A stretch of 64,000 nucleotides of DNA from Ornatilinea sp. (GCA_018433975.1 JAHDQE010000014.1:1-64000); one strand, 5' to 3'; positions 8,616 through 16,912 are shown, counted from the first letter of the stretch. Notes: a model not told the origin generated them from the sequence alone. Program-made: numbers and translations.

Positions 8616-9380
8616 TTAACCAGTTCTTGAAATGTTATTAAGATCGTTGTAGAAAAGATTGAAATATTGACAATTTTGTCTGTTGAGGCATTCAATAATA
8701 TCAGTTTGCTCAATGTAACTCATAATACCCCTCAATTCATCCCAATGTTTACCATAGGGTATATTAGCTAAAGCTAGGATATTTCTAAAAACACTTGCTG
8801 GTTTAAGAAAAATTTCTTCTGGATGAATATTCGATAGATCACAATCTATAGCTTGCTGAATGTTTTCTATCGTCAAAGTTTCATCTATTTTTGGAAACAA
8901 GCTGTGCATTGATAGTAACCATGCTTCAAACTCCATAACTTCAAAATGAAGATGTATTCTACCTGATCCATTTATCCGTCTAATCAAATCTAATTTTTGG
9001 TTTATGTAATCCGCAACAACTACATTGTTGATCTTGTTTGGCCTTTGATTGTTGTAGCATAATTTTATAAATTGCTTGTATCCAACATCTCGCAGACCAA
9101 GAATGTAATCAAAATTCTTTTCAAACATTTTGTTTGCTTGAGATTTAATGTTTGAAATTACCCCGTCGTCACTACCACAATTGATTATTAAAAAATGTAT
9201 TTCGGGATTAGGGAAATTTATATTAGTTAAACAATCAAAGTTAGAATTAGAATCTGAATTTTCATTGTTTAAATCCACACATTCGACGTTTATTTCTCGA
9301 TCGATAAAAATGATTTCTATGAGCCTACATACAAAAATCAGTTCCGACTGTCCTTCTGTAAAGAATGCAATTTTTTTCAT
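8616..9380 (-). CDS. DUF4276/TOPRIM-like protein of a two-gene ATPase module
   Basis: 254 aa. The N-terminus, KKIAFFTEGQSELIFVCRLI, has the EGxxE pattern opening TOPRIM-like DUF4276 proteins. A later ILGLRDVGYK and a conserved-looking acidic EVMEFEAWLL are where the other metal-binding acidic residues would lie. Such proteins often act as nucleases partnered with ABC/OLD-type ATPases in anti-phage systems. It follows the ATPase gene by 28 bp on the same strand. Both genes are markedly AT-rich compared with neighbours, suggesting transfer. The TOPRIM assignment is by pattern only; the effector activity is inference. Confidence 0.6.
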   Translation of the reverse strand: MKKIAFFTEGQSELIFVCRLIEIIFIDREINVECVDLNNENSDSNSNFDCLTNINFPNPEIHFLIINCGSDDGVISNIKSQANKMFEKNFDYILGLRDVGYKQFIKLCYNNQRPNKINNVVVADYINQKLDLIRRINGSGRIHLHFEVMEFEAWLLSMHSLFPKIDETLTIENIQQAIDCDLSNIHPEEIFLKPASVFRNILALANIPYGKHWDELRGIMSYIEQTDIIECLNRQNCQYFNLFYNDLNNISRTG

Positions 9381-9408
9381 CCACGAAAATCCCCACTAGT
9401 GTTTTTAA

Positions 9409-10566
9409 TTAATCTGTAAATTTTGGTTTTCTTCTATAGTACGCTGAAGAGAAAAAATCAAAATTGCTCAATCCAGTAAACTCAAAATCTTGAAAAATTT
9501 TTTTTGAATTTTTATAATTTAAATTTTTAACAACATTCTTTTCCCTAACAAGAACTATCCAATGTTCCATTGGCACTTTATTCATTACAAATTTGTCATT
9601 GCTAGTTAATACTAATTGAATTTTACTATTTTGTTTACATCTTTCTATTAGTAAACATATGAGCTTTGACGACCGTTTAAAATCTAAGCCTTCACCAATA
9701 TCATCAATGACAATCAATCCAGATCGCTCAGAAAAAATAAGATAATTTACATATATTAACGTTGCAAGACACCGAAACATTCCCTGGGATAAATTCATGT
9801 GCTCTGTTTTGTATGTCTTATTTTTGTCTGAAACTAATAGTGCGTAAGCTTCTAAATTCTGGGGAATTATATTAAATGTTGCTGGGTGTCCAATCTCAAT
9901 ATGGTCAATATCAAATTGAAGATGATTCATTTGTTGAACTATTGTTTTTTCAAAATCAGGATATGAATTAATTCCTTTGGAAAAAACCGCAATAACAGAG
10001 TTGTTGTCTTTTAAGTCAGGTTCGACAAGCGTATTTTTATATGTTTCAGGATCGGATAATAAGTGATCTTGTCCTAATTTTTCACCAAAAAAATATGCGA
10101 ATGTACTCTCTCCCCATTCTATTAACTCTTCTAAAAAGGGATGAAGTTTCTTATCTCTTTTCCAGCATACTGCGATCTTTTTGGGGTCAATTTGAAAATT
10201 AAGGTCTCCTTGGATTTGCTCGGTGAAAATACTTCCTTCACCAGATGAATTTCTTGTCAAAAGAATAGTTTTAGATTTGGTTAATTTTTCAAATTCTATA
10301 TTTGTATCCCTAATTTTTAATTCATAAATGTAATTTAAGTTATCCGAACCAATAAATTCGGCAATTATATTCAAGTCCGAAATTTTATTAACAGTATTTT
10401 TCGAAAGCATATTGGCAAGGCTTCTAATTATCCTTACTAAACGGGTTTTCCCTGTTGCATTTTCACCAACGATTAAATTAAAATTTTCAAAATCACAACT
10501 TTCTAAATACCATTCTCTCATTGGCACATTTTCAAATTCAGAATATTTAAGGCTTATTAGCTTCAT
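9409..10566 (-). CDS. ABC/SMC-type AAA ATPase (AAA_21-like)
   Basis: 385 aa. Walker A is GENATGKT (residues 34-41). The ABC-signature-like LSQGMFRCLATLIY comes late in the chain, and Walker B is GLIVIDDIGEGLDF followed by a switch region (LVLTSNDKFV). This is the head-to-tail dimerising ATPase type used by OLD, PARIS, Septu, AbiL and similar defence systems as sensor or motor. The starting motif, KLISLKYSEFENV, is typical of this group. It is first in a two-gene operon with the TOPRIM-like gene and very AT-rich. Which named defence system it belongs to, if any, is not resolved. Confidence 0.75.
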   Translation of the reverse strand: MKLISLKYSEFENVPMREWYLESCDFENFNLIVGENATGKTRLVRIIRSLANMLSKNTVNKISDLNIIAEFIGSDNLNYIYELKIRDTNIEFEKLTKSKTILLTRNSSGEGSIFTEQIQGDLNFQIDPKKIAVCWKRDKKLHPFLEELIEWGESTFAYFFGEKLGQDHLLSDPETYKNTLVEPDLKDNNSVIAVFSKGINSYPDFEKTIVQQMNHLQFDIDHIEIGHPATFNIIPQNLEAYALLVSDKNKTYKTEHMNLSQGMFRCLATLIYVNYLIFSERSGLIVIDDIGEGLDFKRSSKLICLLIERCKQNSKIQLVLTSNDKFVMNKVPMEHWIVLVREKNVVKNLNYKNSKKIFQDFEFTGLSNFDFFSSAYYRRKPKFTD

Positions 10567-10859
10567 ATAAATTACTCCCCTGTATATTTTATTGGATGGA
10601 TTATCAACTAACTATAATCTGCTGTTCCTATATTATATACAAATTTATGTAGATTTAACATATATATCGAAATCGCCAAATCGATTGCCCAGCCCTGGAC
10701 TGGGACAAGTTTATAAAATCTGTTACGAAGCAGAATATGGCAATCACCAACCTTTCCCGCCAGAATTCTTTCCCTGAGAAAATACTCACTGTGAGGCGAC
10801 AACTTGAGAAAGCCATGCTATAAGCAACTCCTTCCCTTGTCCCGCCTATGGGAAGATGC
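10567..10859. other. AT-rich intergenic stretch upstream of the ATPase gene
   Basis: Holds the unassigned upstream region of the ATPase operon (leftward) and, at its right end, the tRNA-Arg promoter. The short ORFs in it lack coding character. No integrase, repeat or tRNA remnant was seen here. Confidence 0.5.
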
Positions 10860-10865
10860 TATAAT
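10837..10865 (+). promoter_or_regulatory. Promoter of tRNA-Arg
   Basis: TTGTCC (10837-10842), 17-bp spacer, perfect TATAAT (10860-10865), about 10 bp before the mature tRNA 5' end. Confidence 0.7.
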
Positions 10866-10875
10866 TGCGGCAGAT

Positions 10876-10949
10876 GCTCCAGTAGCTCAAATGGATAGAG
10901 CAAGGCACTCCTAACGCCTAGGTTGGGGGTTCGAGTCCCTCCTGGGGCA
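10876..10949 (+). tRNA. tRNA-Arg (anticodon CCU)
   Basis: Cloverleaf with acceptor GCTCCAG/CTGGGGC (one U-G pair), D-arm with GATAGAGC, anticodon loop CTCCTAA (anticodon CCT) and T-arm GGGGG-TTCGAGT-CCCTC. The last anticodon-stem pair is A-C rather than a Watson-Crick pair. A rho-independent terminator follows. Confidence 0.92.
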
Positions 10950-10954
10950 CCTGA

Positions 10955-10987
10955 AACCGTTCAAGCCATCTTGAACGGTCTTTTTAT
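10955..10987 (+). terminator. Terminator of tRNA-Arg (left copy of a duplicated hairpin)
   Basis: Stem ACCGTTCAAG/CTTGAACGGT, loop CCAT, then CTTTTT. A nearly identical hairpin occurs at 15841-15876 beyond the MerR operon. Confidence 0.85.
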
Positions 10988-11218
10988 CCAGGATGAGGCT
11001 TAAGGGAAAAATACAACCAAAAGATTTAATAAATTTTCTACTGAATTCCAAAAAACTTCAATCCACCGTTGGATTTCAAACCATCTGAAAACTTTTACCT
11101 CCATGCGGTTGACATAAAATCAGATCAGGGGAAATAAACATAGAATCACCAAAAATGGACGTTGTGATCTGAACTCCATTTCCATCTCGGGGAAACAGAC
11201 CTTTTCTTCCTGCTCTCA

Positions 11219-11611
11219 TCAGGACAAAGCATCTGCCCCATGCGGCTCTAATTTAAGAGTTGTCCTACGCACTTCGGCAGTTACCATAGGGGCAACAAAC
11301 TGGGGATAGCGGCGATACTTGCTGCGGTAGGCAGCGTCAATCTGGTTGTTAATGTCAGGGTCGGACTCTTCTATGAATGTAACAGCCTTCTCCACACCAC
11401 CCGCCCGGATGCGGCCTTGGTGATATACCCGGGCACTGCGGTACCAGGCGCCGTCGTTTCCCCTGTAAGATCGGACATAAAGATCGTCGTTCACACGGAC
11501 AACCCAGATCGTAACCTGCTTTCCCAGGGTTCCATCACGCCGGAGCGGGGCTATTTGCAGCTCTTCAGTTGTTTCTATCTTTTTCAGTTCATCATTTGTC
11601 CAGGAAGTCAT
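11219..11611 (-). CDS. DUF2255 family protein
   Basis: 130 aa. The sequence W(T)NDELKKIETTEELQIAPLR with WVVRVNDDLYVRSYRG and AWYRSARVYHQGRIRAGG is the characteristic DUF2255 pattern, a small beta-rich fold related to flavin/F420-binding split barrels, often in MerR- or TetR-controlled redox loci. No enzymatic activity is established. It is the last gene of the minus-strand MerR operon, 40 bp after the cyclophilin-like lipoprotein. Confidence 0.8.
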   Translation of the reverse strand: MTSWTNDELKKIETTEELQIAPLRRDGTLGKQVTIWVVRVNDDLYVRSYRGNDGAWYRSARVYHQGRIRAGGVEKAVTFIEESDPDINNQIDAAYRSKYRRYPQFVAPMVTAEVRRTTLKLEPHGADALS

Positions 11612-11651
11612 AGAATACCTCCATATTCTTAAAAGTCACCTGATGCAAAAC

Positions 11652-12230
11652 TTATTCCTGAGATAAAGAGAGTGTGATGATCACATTTCCATCACCAAGA
11701 ATTCCTCTCAGTTCTTCTGGGCTGACATTATTAATCTTTCCAAGTCTTGTAAAGTTCCAGGAATTAGGAGCGTAGTAAATTACGAACTCGCTTCCCTGAT
11801 ACAGGATGATGTCTCCCGCCTCTGTGGTTATCTGTTCGTCGTTTCTCGGCAAATCCATACCCAGTGAACCTACTTTCTCCATGCTGCCGTAGTCACGCAT
11901 ATTTACAGTGATCGGGCCTTTTGAAAGCGTCTCTTTCAGGGCATCTACAGAAGAGTTTTCAACAAGTGTGGCTGTAAGTACAGTATTTCCAATTTCAATA
12001 TTCATACGATTGGCCTCCATCGCATTTGAATTATCCTGATTAGCATCGGTCTCAACTTCCTCCGTCGGTGGCACTATGGTTGGCGGTAAGTCTGTACTTG
12101 TAGCAGACTGAGCGGTAGGCGTCGGCGGCATAGTGGTCGGAGGTGATGTAGACGGCGGCACGGACGTGCAGGCGGTAACAAAGATAACTGCGAGAACAAA
12201 CCCGATTATTTGACGATAACGTTTAGCCAT
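11652..12230 (-). CDS. Lipoprotein with cyclophilin-like domain
   Basis: 192 aa from the chosen start. A signal peptide ends in the lipobox FVTAC (Cys21), followed by a Ser/Thr/Pro linker. A C-terminal cyclophilin-like (PF18050-type) domain has VLTATLVENSSVDALKETL, ITVNMRDYGSMEKVGSLG, GDIILYQGSEFVIYY and NFTRLGKI. The ATG at 12230, preceded by GAGGAG, is preferred over an ATG 19 codons earlier, which would put charged residues ahead of the signal peptide and overlap the upstream cupin gene. It is probably tethered outside the membrane. Its role is unknown; such domains commonly sit near cupins and aldo/keto reductases. Confidence 0.78.
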   Translation of the reverse strand: MAKRYRQIIGFVLAVIFVTACTSVPPSTSPPTTMPPTPTAQSATSTDLPPTIVPPTEEVETDANQDNSNAMEANRMNIEIGNTVLTATLVENSSVDALKETLSKGPITVNMRDYGSMEKVGSLGMDLPRNDEQITTEAGDIILYQGSEFVIYYAPNSWNFTRLGKINNVSPEELRGILGDGNVIITLSLSQE

Positions 12231-12264
12231 TTCTCCTCGTTTTCTGTTGTTAAATTTGCCGCGT

Positions 12265-12699
12265 TTATAATTTTTTGTACTCCTCATCGCTAACGGCCTC
12301 TAACCATTCGTTTTTGGAATCATCCCCCGGGATTGCAAAGGCAATGTGAGAAAACCAACTGTCCGCTTTGGCTCCATGCCAGTGTTTTACTTCTGCAGGA
12401 ATATACACAACAGAACCTTCATGCAGGCTAATGGCCTCTTTTCCTTCTTCCTGATACCAGCCTTCTCCTGCTGTGCAGATCAGCATCTGTCCACCACCAC
12501 TTTTAGCATGATGGATATGCCAGTTATTGCGGCATCCTGGTTCAAAAGTTACGTTGATCAAAAATACAGAACTCTGTCCCGGTTCCATCAATGGATTAAG
12601 ATAGGAATCTCCTATAAAATATTTTGCAAACATCTCGTTAGGCATGCCAAGCCCGAACATATTTGCTTTATCGAATTCATTTTTATTCATATATTTCAT
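12265..12699 (-). CDS. Cupin-domain protein
   Basis: 144 aa single cupin barrel. Motif 1 includes NNWHIHHAKSGGGQMLICTAGEGWYQEEG with metal-type His residues. Motif 2 is VVYIPAEVKHWHGA. This is the small-cupin type often annotated with carboxymuconolactone decarboxylases. It may bind a metal and a small carbonyl or quinone substrate. It is the fifth gene of the MerR operon. The family is clear, the reaction unknown. Confidence 0.82.
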   Translation of the reverse strand: MKYMNKNEFDKANMFGLGMPNEMFAKYFIGDSYLNPLMEPGQSSVFLINVTFEPGCRNNWHIHHAKSGGGQMLICTAGEGWYQEEGKEAISLHEGSVVYIPAEVKHWHGAKADSWFSHIAFAIPGDDSKNEWLEAVSDEEYKKL

Positions 12700-12799
12700 T
12701 GTTTTTCACCTTACTTTGTTTTATTTGTTGTTATACCGTCTCGCCCATTATAGGAAACAGAATTTTTCTCATATACATCGACTGACGAAATAGGATTTT

Positions 12800-13723
12800 C
12801 TAATCGCGGCCCGAACCGGATATCGAACGGAATGCTATTGAAAGTATGGATCTCAGGTTTAGTTTTCCGCCATAAACCGGCATCACACTGGCACTGCCAT
12901 AGTCCTCGATTGGGTCGACATTTTTCAAAATATCCATATCTGCATCAGAGATAACAAATTCCACATCTGCATTTTCCTTCATATGCGCAGGATTTGCGGT
13001 CTTCGGTAATGGAAGCAGACCAAGCTGCAGCGTATATCGAATACACAATTGCGGGATTGAAACGCCGTATTTTTCTGCAATTCCTGACACCTCCTGATTC
13101 TTCAATAATTCACCATGTGCAATCGGCGAATAGGCTTCTACCAGGATCCCTTTGTCTTGCGTATATTGGATCAGCTCCCTGGGTGTATTGCTGATATGCG
13201 CCAGAATCTGATTCACCATCGGTTTAACGGAGCAGGAGGCAAGAATGTTGTCGATATCGGGCCCCTGAAAGTTAGATAATCCGATGGCACGAAGTTTTCC
13301 TGCAGTATATGCTTCCTCAAGCCCTCGCCATGCTTCACGATTTCCCTCGAAATATCGTTCTTCTTCGCCAAATTTACTCCATGGTTGTGGGCTGTGAATG
13401 ATCATTAAATCAATATGATCAAGCCCCATAGTCCGAAGGGAATTGTCAATCGCTGAAACAGCCCTTTTGTATGACTTCGCTTCCGCAGCAAGTTTTGTGG
13501 TCACGAACAGGTCTTCTCTTTTTACACCACACGCTCTGATCCCCTCACCAACGCCGCGTTCATTTCGATATGCCTGCGCTGTATCAATATGACGATAACC
13601 AATTTTTGCAGCATCGACCACGGCTTGTGTAACATCTTTATCACGGATGAACCATGTTCCAAGACCCAATTTTGGAATCTCAACCCCATTCGATAGCGTA
13701 TATTTCTCTTCTAAAATCATCAT
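12800..13723 (-). CDS. Aldo/keto reductase (copy 1 of a tandem pair)
   Basis: 307 aa NAD(P)H-dependent reductase of aldehydes or ketones. The AKR tetrad is visible: Asp and Tyr in HIDTAQAYRNERG, Lys in FVTTKLA, His in LMIIHSPQPW. The C-terminal cofactor part includes LLPLPKTANPAHMKEN. It is very similar along its whole length to the next gene upstream, indicating tandem duplication. It carries about 18 extra C-terminal residues after the shared PVYGGKL end, as if the ancestral stop had been lost. Part of the MerR operon, 208 bp after copy 2. Confidence 0.88.
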   Translation of the reverse strand: MMILEEKYTLSNGVEIPKLGLGTWFIRDKDVTQAVVDAAKIGYRHIDTAQAYRNERGVGEGIRACGVKREDLFVTTKLAAEAKSYKRAVSAIDNSLRTMGLDHIDLMIIHSPQPWSKFGEEERYFEGNREAWRGLEEAYTAGKLRAIGLSNFQGPDIDNILASCSVKPMVNQILAHISNTPRELIQYTQDKGILVEAYSPIAHGELLKNQEVSGIAEKYGVSIPQLCIRYTLQLGLLPLPKTANPAHMKENADVEFVISDADMDILKNVDPIEDYGSASVMPVYGGKLNLRSILSIAFRSISGSGRD

Positions 13724-13750
13724 CTTTCTCCTTTAGATGTATTGAGTTAG

Positions 13751-13788
13751 ACGCGTAGTGCTCATCACTAATCTGATAAGCACTACGC
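13751..13788. repeat. Inverted repeat between the two aldo/keto reductase genes
   Basis: GCGTAGTGCT ... AGCACTACGC with about 15 nt between arms and no T-run. It could be an RNA-processing or mRNA-stability hairpin within the operon. Confidence 0.5.
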
Positions 13789-13931
13789 AATGTTTTCACC
13801 CTGGCCGATCGCAAATGCCATAACATTGGTTACTCAATATACTAAGATGTCATGTTGTTCATACAGCAGGGGAATACAGGTAACCGCTTTCCGGATGCAA
13901 TTCAAACGAAAACCGCCATTGAACCTATTAA

Positions 13932-14798
13932 TTATTCCAGCTTTCCTCCGTACACAGGGAACATACTGGCACTTCCATAATCTTTGATTTGTTCCATATT
14001 TTTCAAGAATTCCATATCTTCATCTGAAATTACAAAATCCACATCCGCATTGTTTTTCATATGTGCCGGATTTGCCGTTTTAGGTAATGGAAGAAGACCA
14101 AGCTGCAGAATATAGCGAATACCTAACTGTGGCACAGTAACACCATATTTTTCTCCGATTTTTAGGACTTCCTGATTTTTCATCAATTCTCCATGTGCTA
14201 CCGGTGAATACGCTTCTACCAGGATACCTTTGTCTTGCGTATATTGGATCAATTCTTTGGGTGTATTGCTGATATGCGCCAGAATCTGGTTGACCATTGG
14301 CTTTACAGTACAAGATTCAAGGATGTTATCAATATCTGATTTTTCGAAGTTCGAAAGACCAATAGCACGAAGTTTTCCAGCTTTATACGCTTCCTCAAGC
14401 GCTCGCCATGCTTCACGGTTTCCTTCAAAGAAAGGATCATCTTTGTGGAATTCCATCCAGGGTTTTGGGCTGTGAATAATCATCATGTCAATATAATCAA
14501 GCCCTAATGTTTTAAGTGAACCATCAATGGATGCAGCAGCTTCTTTATAAGACTTTACTTCTGCAGCAAGTTTTGTGGTTACGAACAGGTCTTCTCTTTT
14601 TACACCACAGGCTCTGATCCCCTCACCAACGCCGCGCTCATTTTGATACGCCTGTGCTGTATCAAAATGACGATAGCCAATTTTTGCAGCATCTTTCACT
14701 GCCTGTACGACATCTGTGTCGCTGATAAACCATGTTCCAAGCCCCAGTTTCGGAATCCCGATCCCATTCGATAGGGTATATTTTTCTTCCAAAATCAT
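13932..14798 (-). CDS. Aldo/keto reductase (copy 2 of a tandem pair)
   Basis: 288 aa. Same tetrad as copy 1 (HFDTAQAYQNERG, FVTTKLA, MMIIHSPKPW) and the same NADP-binding end (LPLPKTANPAHMKNN). Likely a detoxifying or xenobiotic carbonyl reductase, given MerR control and adjoining cupins. The ATG follows GGAGAATT. It is 22 bp downstream of the second cupin gene, so clearly co-transcribed. Confidence 0.88.
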   Translation of the reverse strand: MILEEKYTLSNGIGIPKLGLGTWFISDTDVVQAVKDAAKIGYRHFDTAQAYQNERGVGEGIRACGVKREDLFVTTKLAAEVKSYKEAAASIDGSLKTLGLDYIDMMIIHSPKPWMEFHKDDPFFEGNREAWRALEEAYKAGKLRAIGLSNFEKSDIDNILESCTVKPMVNQILAHISNTPKELIQYTQDKGILVEAYSPVAHGELMKNQEVLKIGEKYGVTVPQLGIRYILQLGLLPLPKTANPAHMKNNADVDFVISDEDMEFLKNMEQIKDYGSASMFPVYGGKLE

Positions 14799-14820
14799 AA
14801 TAATTCTCCTCTAGATGGAT

Positions 14821-15216
14821 TTACTTTAAATATTGCTCGTTGCTAACATGTTCGAGCCACGTAACGGCATTGCCGTCCAGAGCTTCCTGGATGGCAATGT
14901 GAGTAACCGGCGTGGTTGGTGCAGCGCCATGCCAGTGCTTCTCGCCTGGAGCAAACTGGACCACATCACCGGGACGGATCTCTTCGCTGGGACCGTCCCA
15001 GCGTTGTACCCGGCCGCAGCCGGCCGTGACAACCAGCGTCTGTCCCAGCGGGTGAGTGTGCCAGGCTGTTCGGGCACCCGGCTCGAAGGTGACGGAGGCG
15101 CCGCCTGTGCGGGAAGGTTCCTTTGCATCAAACAGCGGATCGATTCGTACTGTACCGGTAAACCATTCAACGGGGCCGGTTACGGATGGCTGTGCACCGT
15201 TTCTTTTAATCTCCAT
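14821..15216 (-). CDS. Cupin-domain protein (AKR/cupin operon)
   Basis: 131 aa single cupin: [32 protein letters not shown] (motif 1, His-X-His) and [14 protein letters not shown] (motif 2). It is a distant relative of the 12265-12699 cupin, but its DNA is richer in G+C, so the two have separate histories. It is the second gene of the MerR operon, 12 bp after merR. Confidence 0.83.
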   Translation of the reverse strand: MEIKRNGAQPSVTGPVEWFTGTVRIDPLFDAKEPSRTGGASVTFEPGARTAWHTHPLGQTLVVTAGCGRVQRWDGPSEEIRPGDVVQFAPGEKHWHGAAPTTPVTHIAIQEALDGNAVTWLEHVSNEQYLK

Positions 15217-15228
15217 TTTGAATTCCTT

Positions 15229-15609
15229 TTATTCTCTTTTTAGTTCTTTTTCTTTTTCCAATAATGCCTTCTCATAAACCTCGATCTTATAATTCAACAG
15301 GTCAAGGGTCTTTTGCATTTCTTCCATTTTGCGGACAAGCTCATCCCGCTGGTTGATCAAAATCTGTTTTCTGGCCTCATTGGTAGGATCACCTTGTTGA
15401 ACCAGTTCGACATATTCTGTCAGCACTTCTATTGTCAACCCTGCACTTCGCATACATTTGATAAATTCAACCCACTCGATGTCGGTTTGGTTAAAGTTAC
15501 GGATTCCACTTTCAGTCCGGTTGACTGCTGGAATCAAACCAACCCGTTCATAGTAGCGCAGCGTATCAGGCGATATGTCAAAATGTTTACTTACTTCTGA
15601 AATTCTCAT
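15229..15609 (-). CDS. MerR-family transcriptional regulator
   Basis: 126 aa. The winged HTH is at the N-terminus (MRISEVSKHFDISPDTLRYYERVGLIPAVNRTE...), with a dimerising C-terminal coiled coil (residues about 75-125) and no metal-type cysteine pair. It resembles MerR proteins that control aldo/keto reductase genes in low-GC Gram-positives. It is first in its operon and sits directly below two promoters with MerR-type 19-bp spacers, so it is probably an autoregulated activator responding to an electrophile or aldehyde (inference). Confidence 0.9.
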   Translation of the reverse strand: MRISEVSKHFDISPDTLRYYERVGLIPAVNRTESGIRNFNQTDIEWVEFIKCMRSAGLTIEVLTEYVELVQQGDPTNEARKQILINQRDELVRKMEEMQKTLDLLNYKIEVYEKALLEKEKELKRE

Positions 15610-15626
15610 TTATTCACCTCTCAAGT

Positions 15627-15657
15627 AGTATACACCTTGGAGTTAACTCCAGGTCAA
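15627..15657 (-). promoter_or_regulatory. MerR-type promoter, proximal
   Basis: On the minus strand TTGACC (15652-15657), an exact 19-bp spacer containing the palindrome TGGAGTTAACTCCA, and TATACT (15627-15632). The over-long spacer with a centred dyad is the hallmark of MerR-activated promoters. Confidence 0.88.
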
Positions 15658-15669
15658 GGGGTTATTTAC

Positions 15670-15700
15670 AGTATACACCCTGGAGTTAACTCCAAGTCAA
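15670..15700 (-). promoter_or_regulatory. MerR-type promoter, distal
   Basis: Second copy 43 bp upstream: TTGACT (15695-15700), 19-bp spacer with the same dyad, TATACT (15670-15675). Two tandem MerR promoters in front of one operon. Confidence 0.85.
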
Positions 15701-15709
15701 GGGGATAAA

Positions 15710-16149
15710 TGATGCTGTTAGGAATATTCTCTTCGTGCGAATAGATAACATCCGTATTCCTCGAAGATTTCCAGGCTGCGGGCTGAGATTCTGAGCAAAC
15801 AACGCGATTGAATCGTATTTTCTCCGGAAATAGGAACACTTAAAACCGTTCAAGACCATCTTGAACGGTTTTTGTATTTAATAAGCTTGATGCAAAGAGG
15901 AAATAAGGAACAACGATAAACCAATAAATGCTTTGTTTGATCATCAAAAAATAGCGGATACTGTTGAAAGCATTTTCCACCAGACCCACAGCGCCCTCAG
16001 CGGTTCAGTGATTCGATCATTCCATTTCCCCCTGGACATCGCTTGAAACCTCTCTCCGTGTAGGGCCGTTTTTATACTTTGGCAATCCTGTCCACACACC
16101 AAATTTGACAGTCACGGAGGGACAAAGAACACCGGGCAAACAGGTCGGT
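15710..16149. other. Gene-free stretch between the MerR and TetR loci
   Basis: No ORF with coding character. Its only clear structure is the hairpin at 15841-15876. The rest may be decayed sequence. Confidence 0.5.
15841..15876 (+). terminator. Terminator-like hairpin, right copy of the tRNA-Arg terminator
   Basis: AACCGTTCAAG, loop ACCAT, CTTGAACGGTT, TTTT. It matches 10953-10987 over about 35 nt with one indel and a few changes, loop included. No gene lies directly upstream on the plus strand for it to terminate. Confidence 0.75.
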
Positions 16150-16752
16150 TTACGGTTCAAAAAGCCGGCACAGTACGGCTACATTCGCATCACTTACTTC
16201 TCGAAGTGAATGCAGCCCCTTTCTTAAGCACCATTCATACAAAATACCTCTTGTGAAGGTAAACAAGATGTGCATTGCTTCATGCGCGGGAAGGATTTTT
16301 GAAAATGTACCGGCATCTTGCGCTGCAGAAATAAAAGTTTCAAGGTCACAATAACATTTCAAAGGTTTGAAGGTCATATCATCATTTAAGAAAGCTTTAT
16401 CAAAAACACGGTAGATCTGGGTTGCTAAATCAACACCAATCCCTTCCCAAAGGCGCCCATATTCGGAGAAATACTCTCTGAGATACTTTTGTGGTTCCAG
16501 CACTTTTTCCGACAGATTGTTTGTTAAGCCAATATCAAAATCCGCAATGTGTTGACAGATCGCAAGCAGGATTCCATCTTTACTTTTATAGTAATGATAG
16601 AACGATCCGACAGATATTCCCGACGCCTTACAAATATCATTAACCGTTGTTGCCTCATAACCATTAAGAATAAACAACTTCTTGGCAGTTTCGTAAAGAA
16701 GCATTTTATTTGCTGCGGAGCGCTGGGCTCTTTTGGTAGCTTTAGTCTTCAT
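16150..16752 (-). CDS. TetR-family transcriptional regulator
   Basis: 200 aa. The HTH region is residues about 15-62 (LYETAKKLFILNGYEATTVNDICKASGISVGSFYHYYKSKDGIL), followed by an all-helical ligand domain. AAGGAGAT precedes the ATG. It is transcribed away from the Fe-S flavoprotein/geranylgeranyl-reductase pair across a 230-bp region holding several TTCTAG palindromes, so it most likely represses both directions. The ligand is unknown. Confidence 0.9.
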   Translation of the reverse strand: MKTKATKRAQRSAANKMLLYETAKKLFILNGYEATTVNDICKASGISVGSFYHYYKSKDGILLAICQHIADFDIGLTNNLSEKVLEPQKYLREYFSEYGRLWEGIGVDLATQIYRVFDKAFLNDDMTFKPLKCYCDLETFISAAQDAGTFSKILPAHEAMHILFTFTRGILYEWCLRKGLHSLREVSDANVAVLCRLFEP

Positions 16753-16822
16753 AAACGTATCTCCTTTTGCAACCTAATTTTATATACCAAAGCAAAGAAT
16801 GTCAAAGAGCAAAAAAGAATAG

Positions 16823-16912
16823 TGTTCTAGTGTTTTATTCTAGAACATTATTCTAATTCTATTGACATTTTTTTTGTTCGTGTATAAACTGTTACTAGAA
16901 TCATATTCTAGT
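16823..16912. promoter_or_regulatory. Divergent promoter region with TetR operators
   Basis: A perfect dyad ACTAGAAT-cat-ATTCTAGT is at 16894-16912, and TGTTCTAG ... CTAGAACA at 16823-16847 contains the internal palindrome TTCTAGAA. Between them lies a promoter, TTGACA (16862-16867), 17 bp, TAAACT (16885-16890), reading toward the flavoprotein genes. The right dyad starts four bases after the -10, a good repression site. Confidence 0.7.

Noticed and set aside
8377-10949. Integrative element between the two tRNA genes
   Set aside because: No integrase and no repeat of the tRNA-Gly end next to tRNA-Arg were found. Island status rests only on composition.
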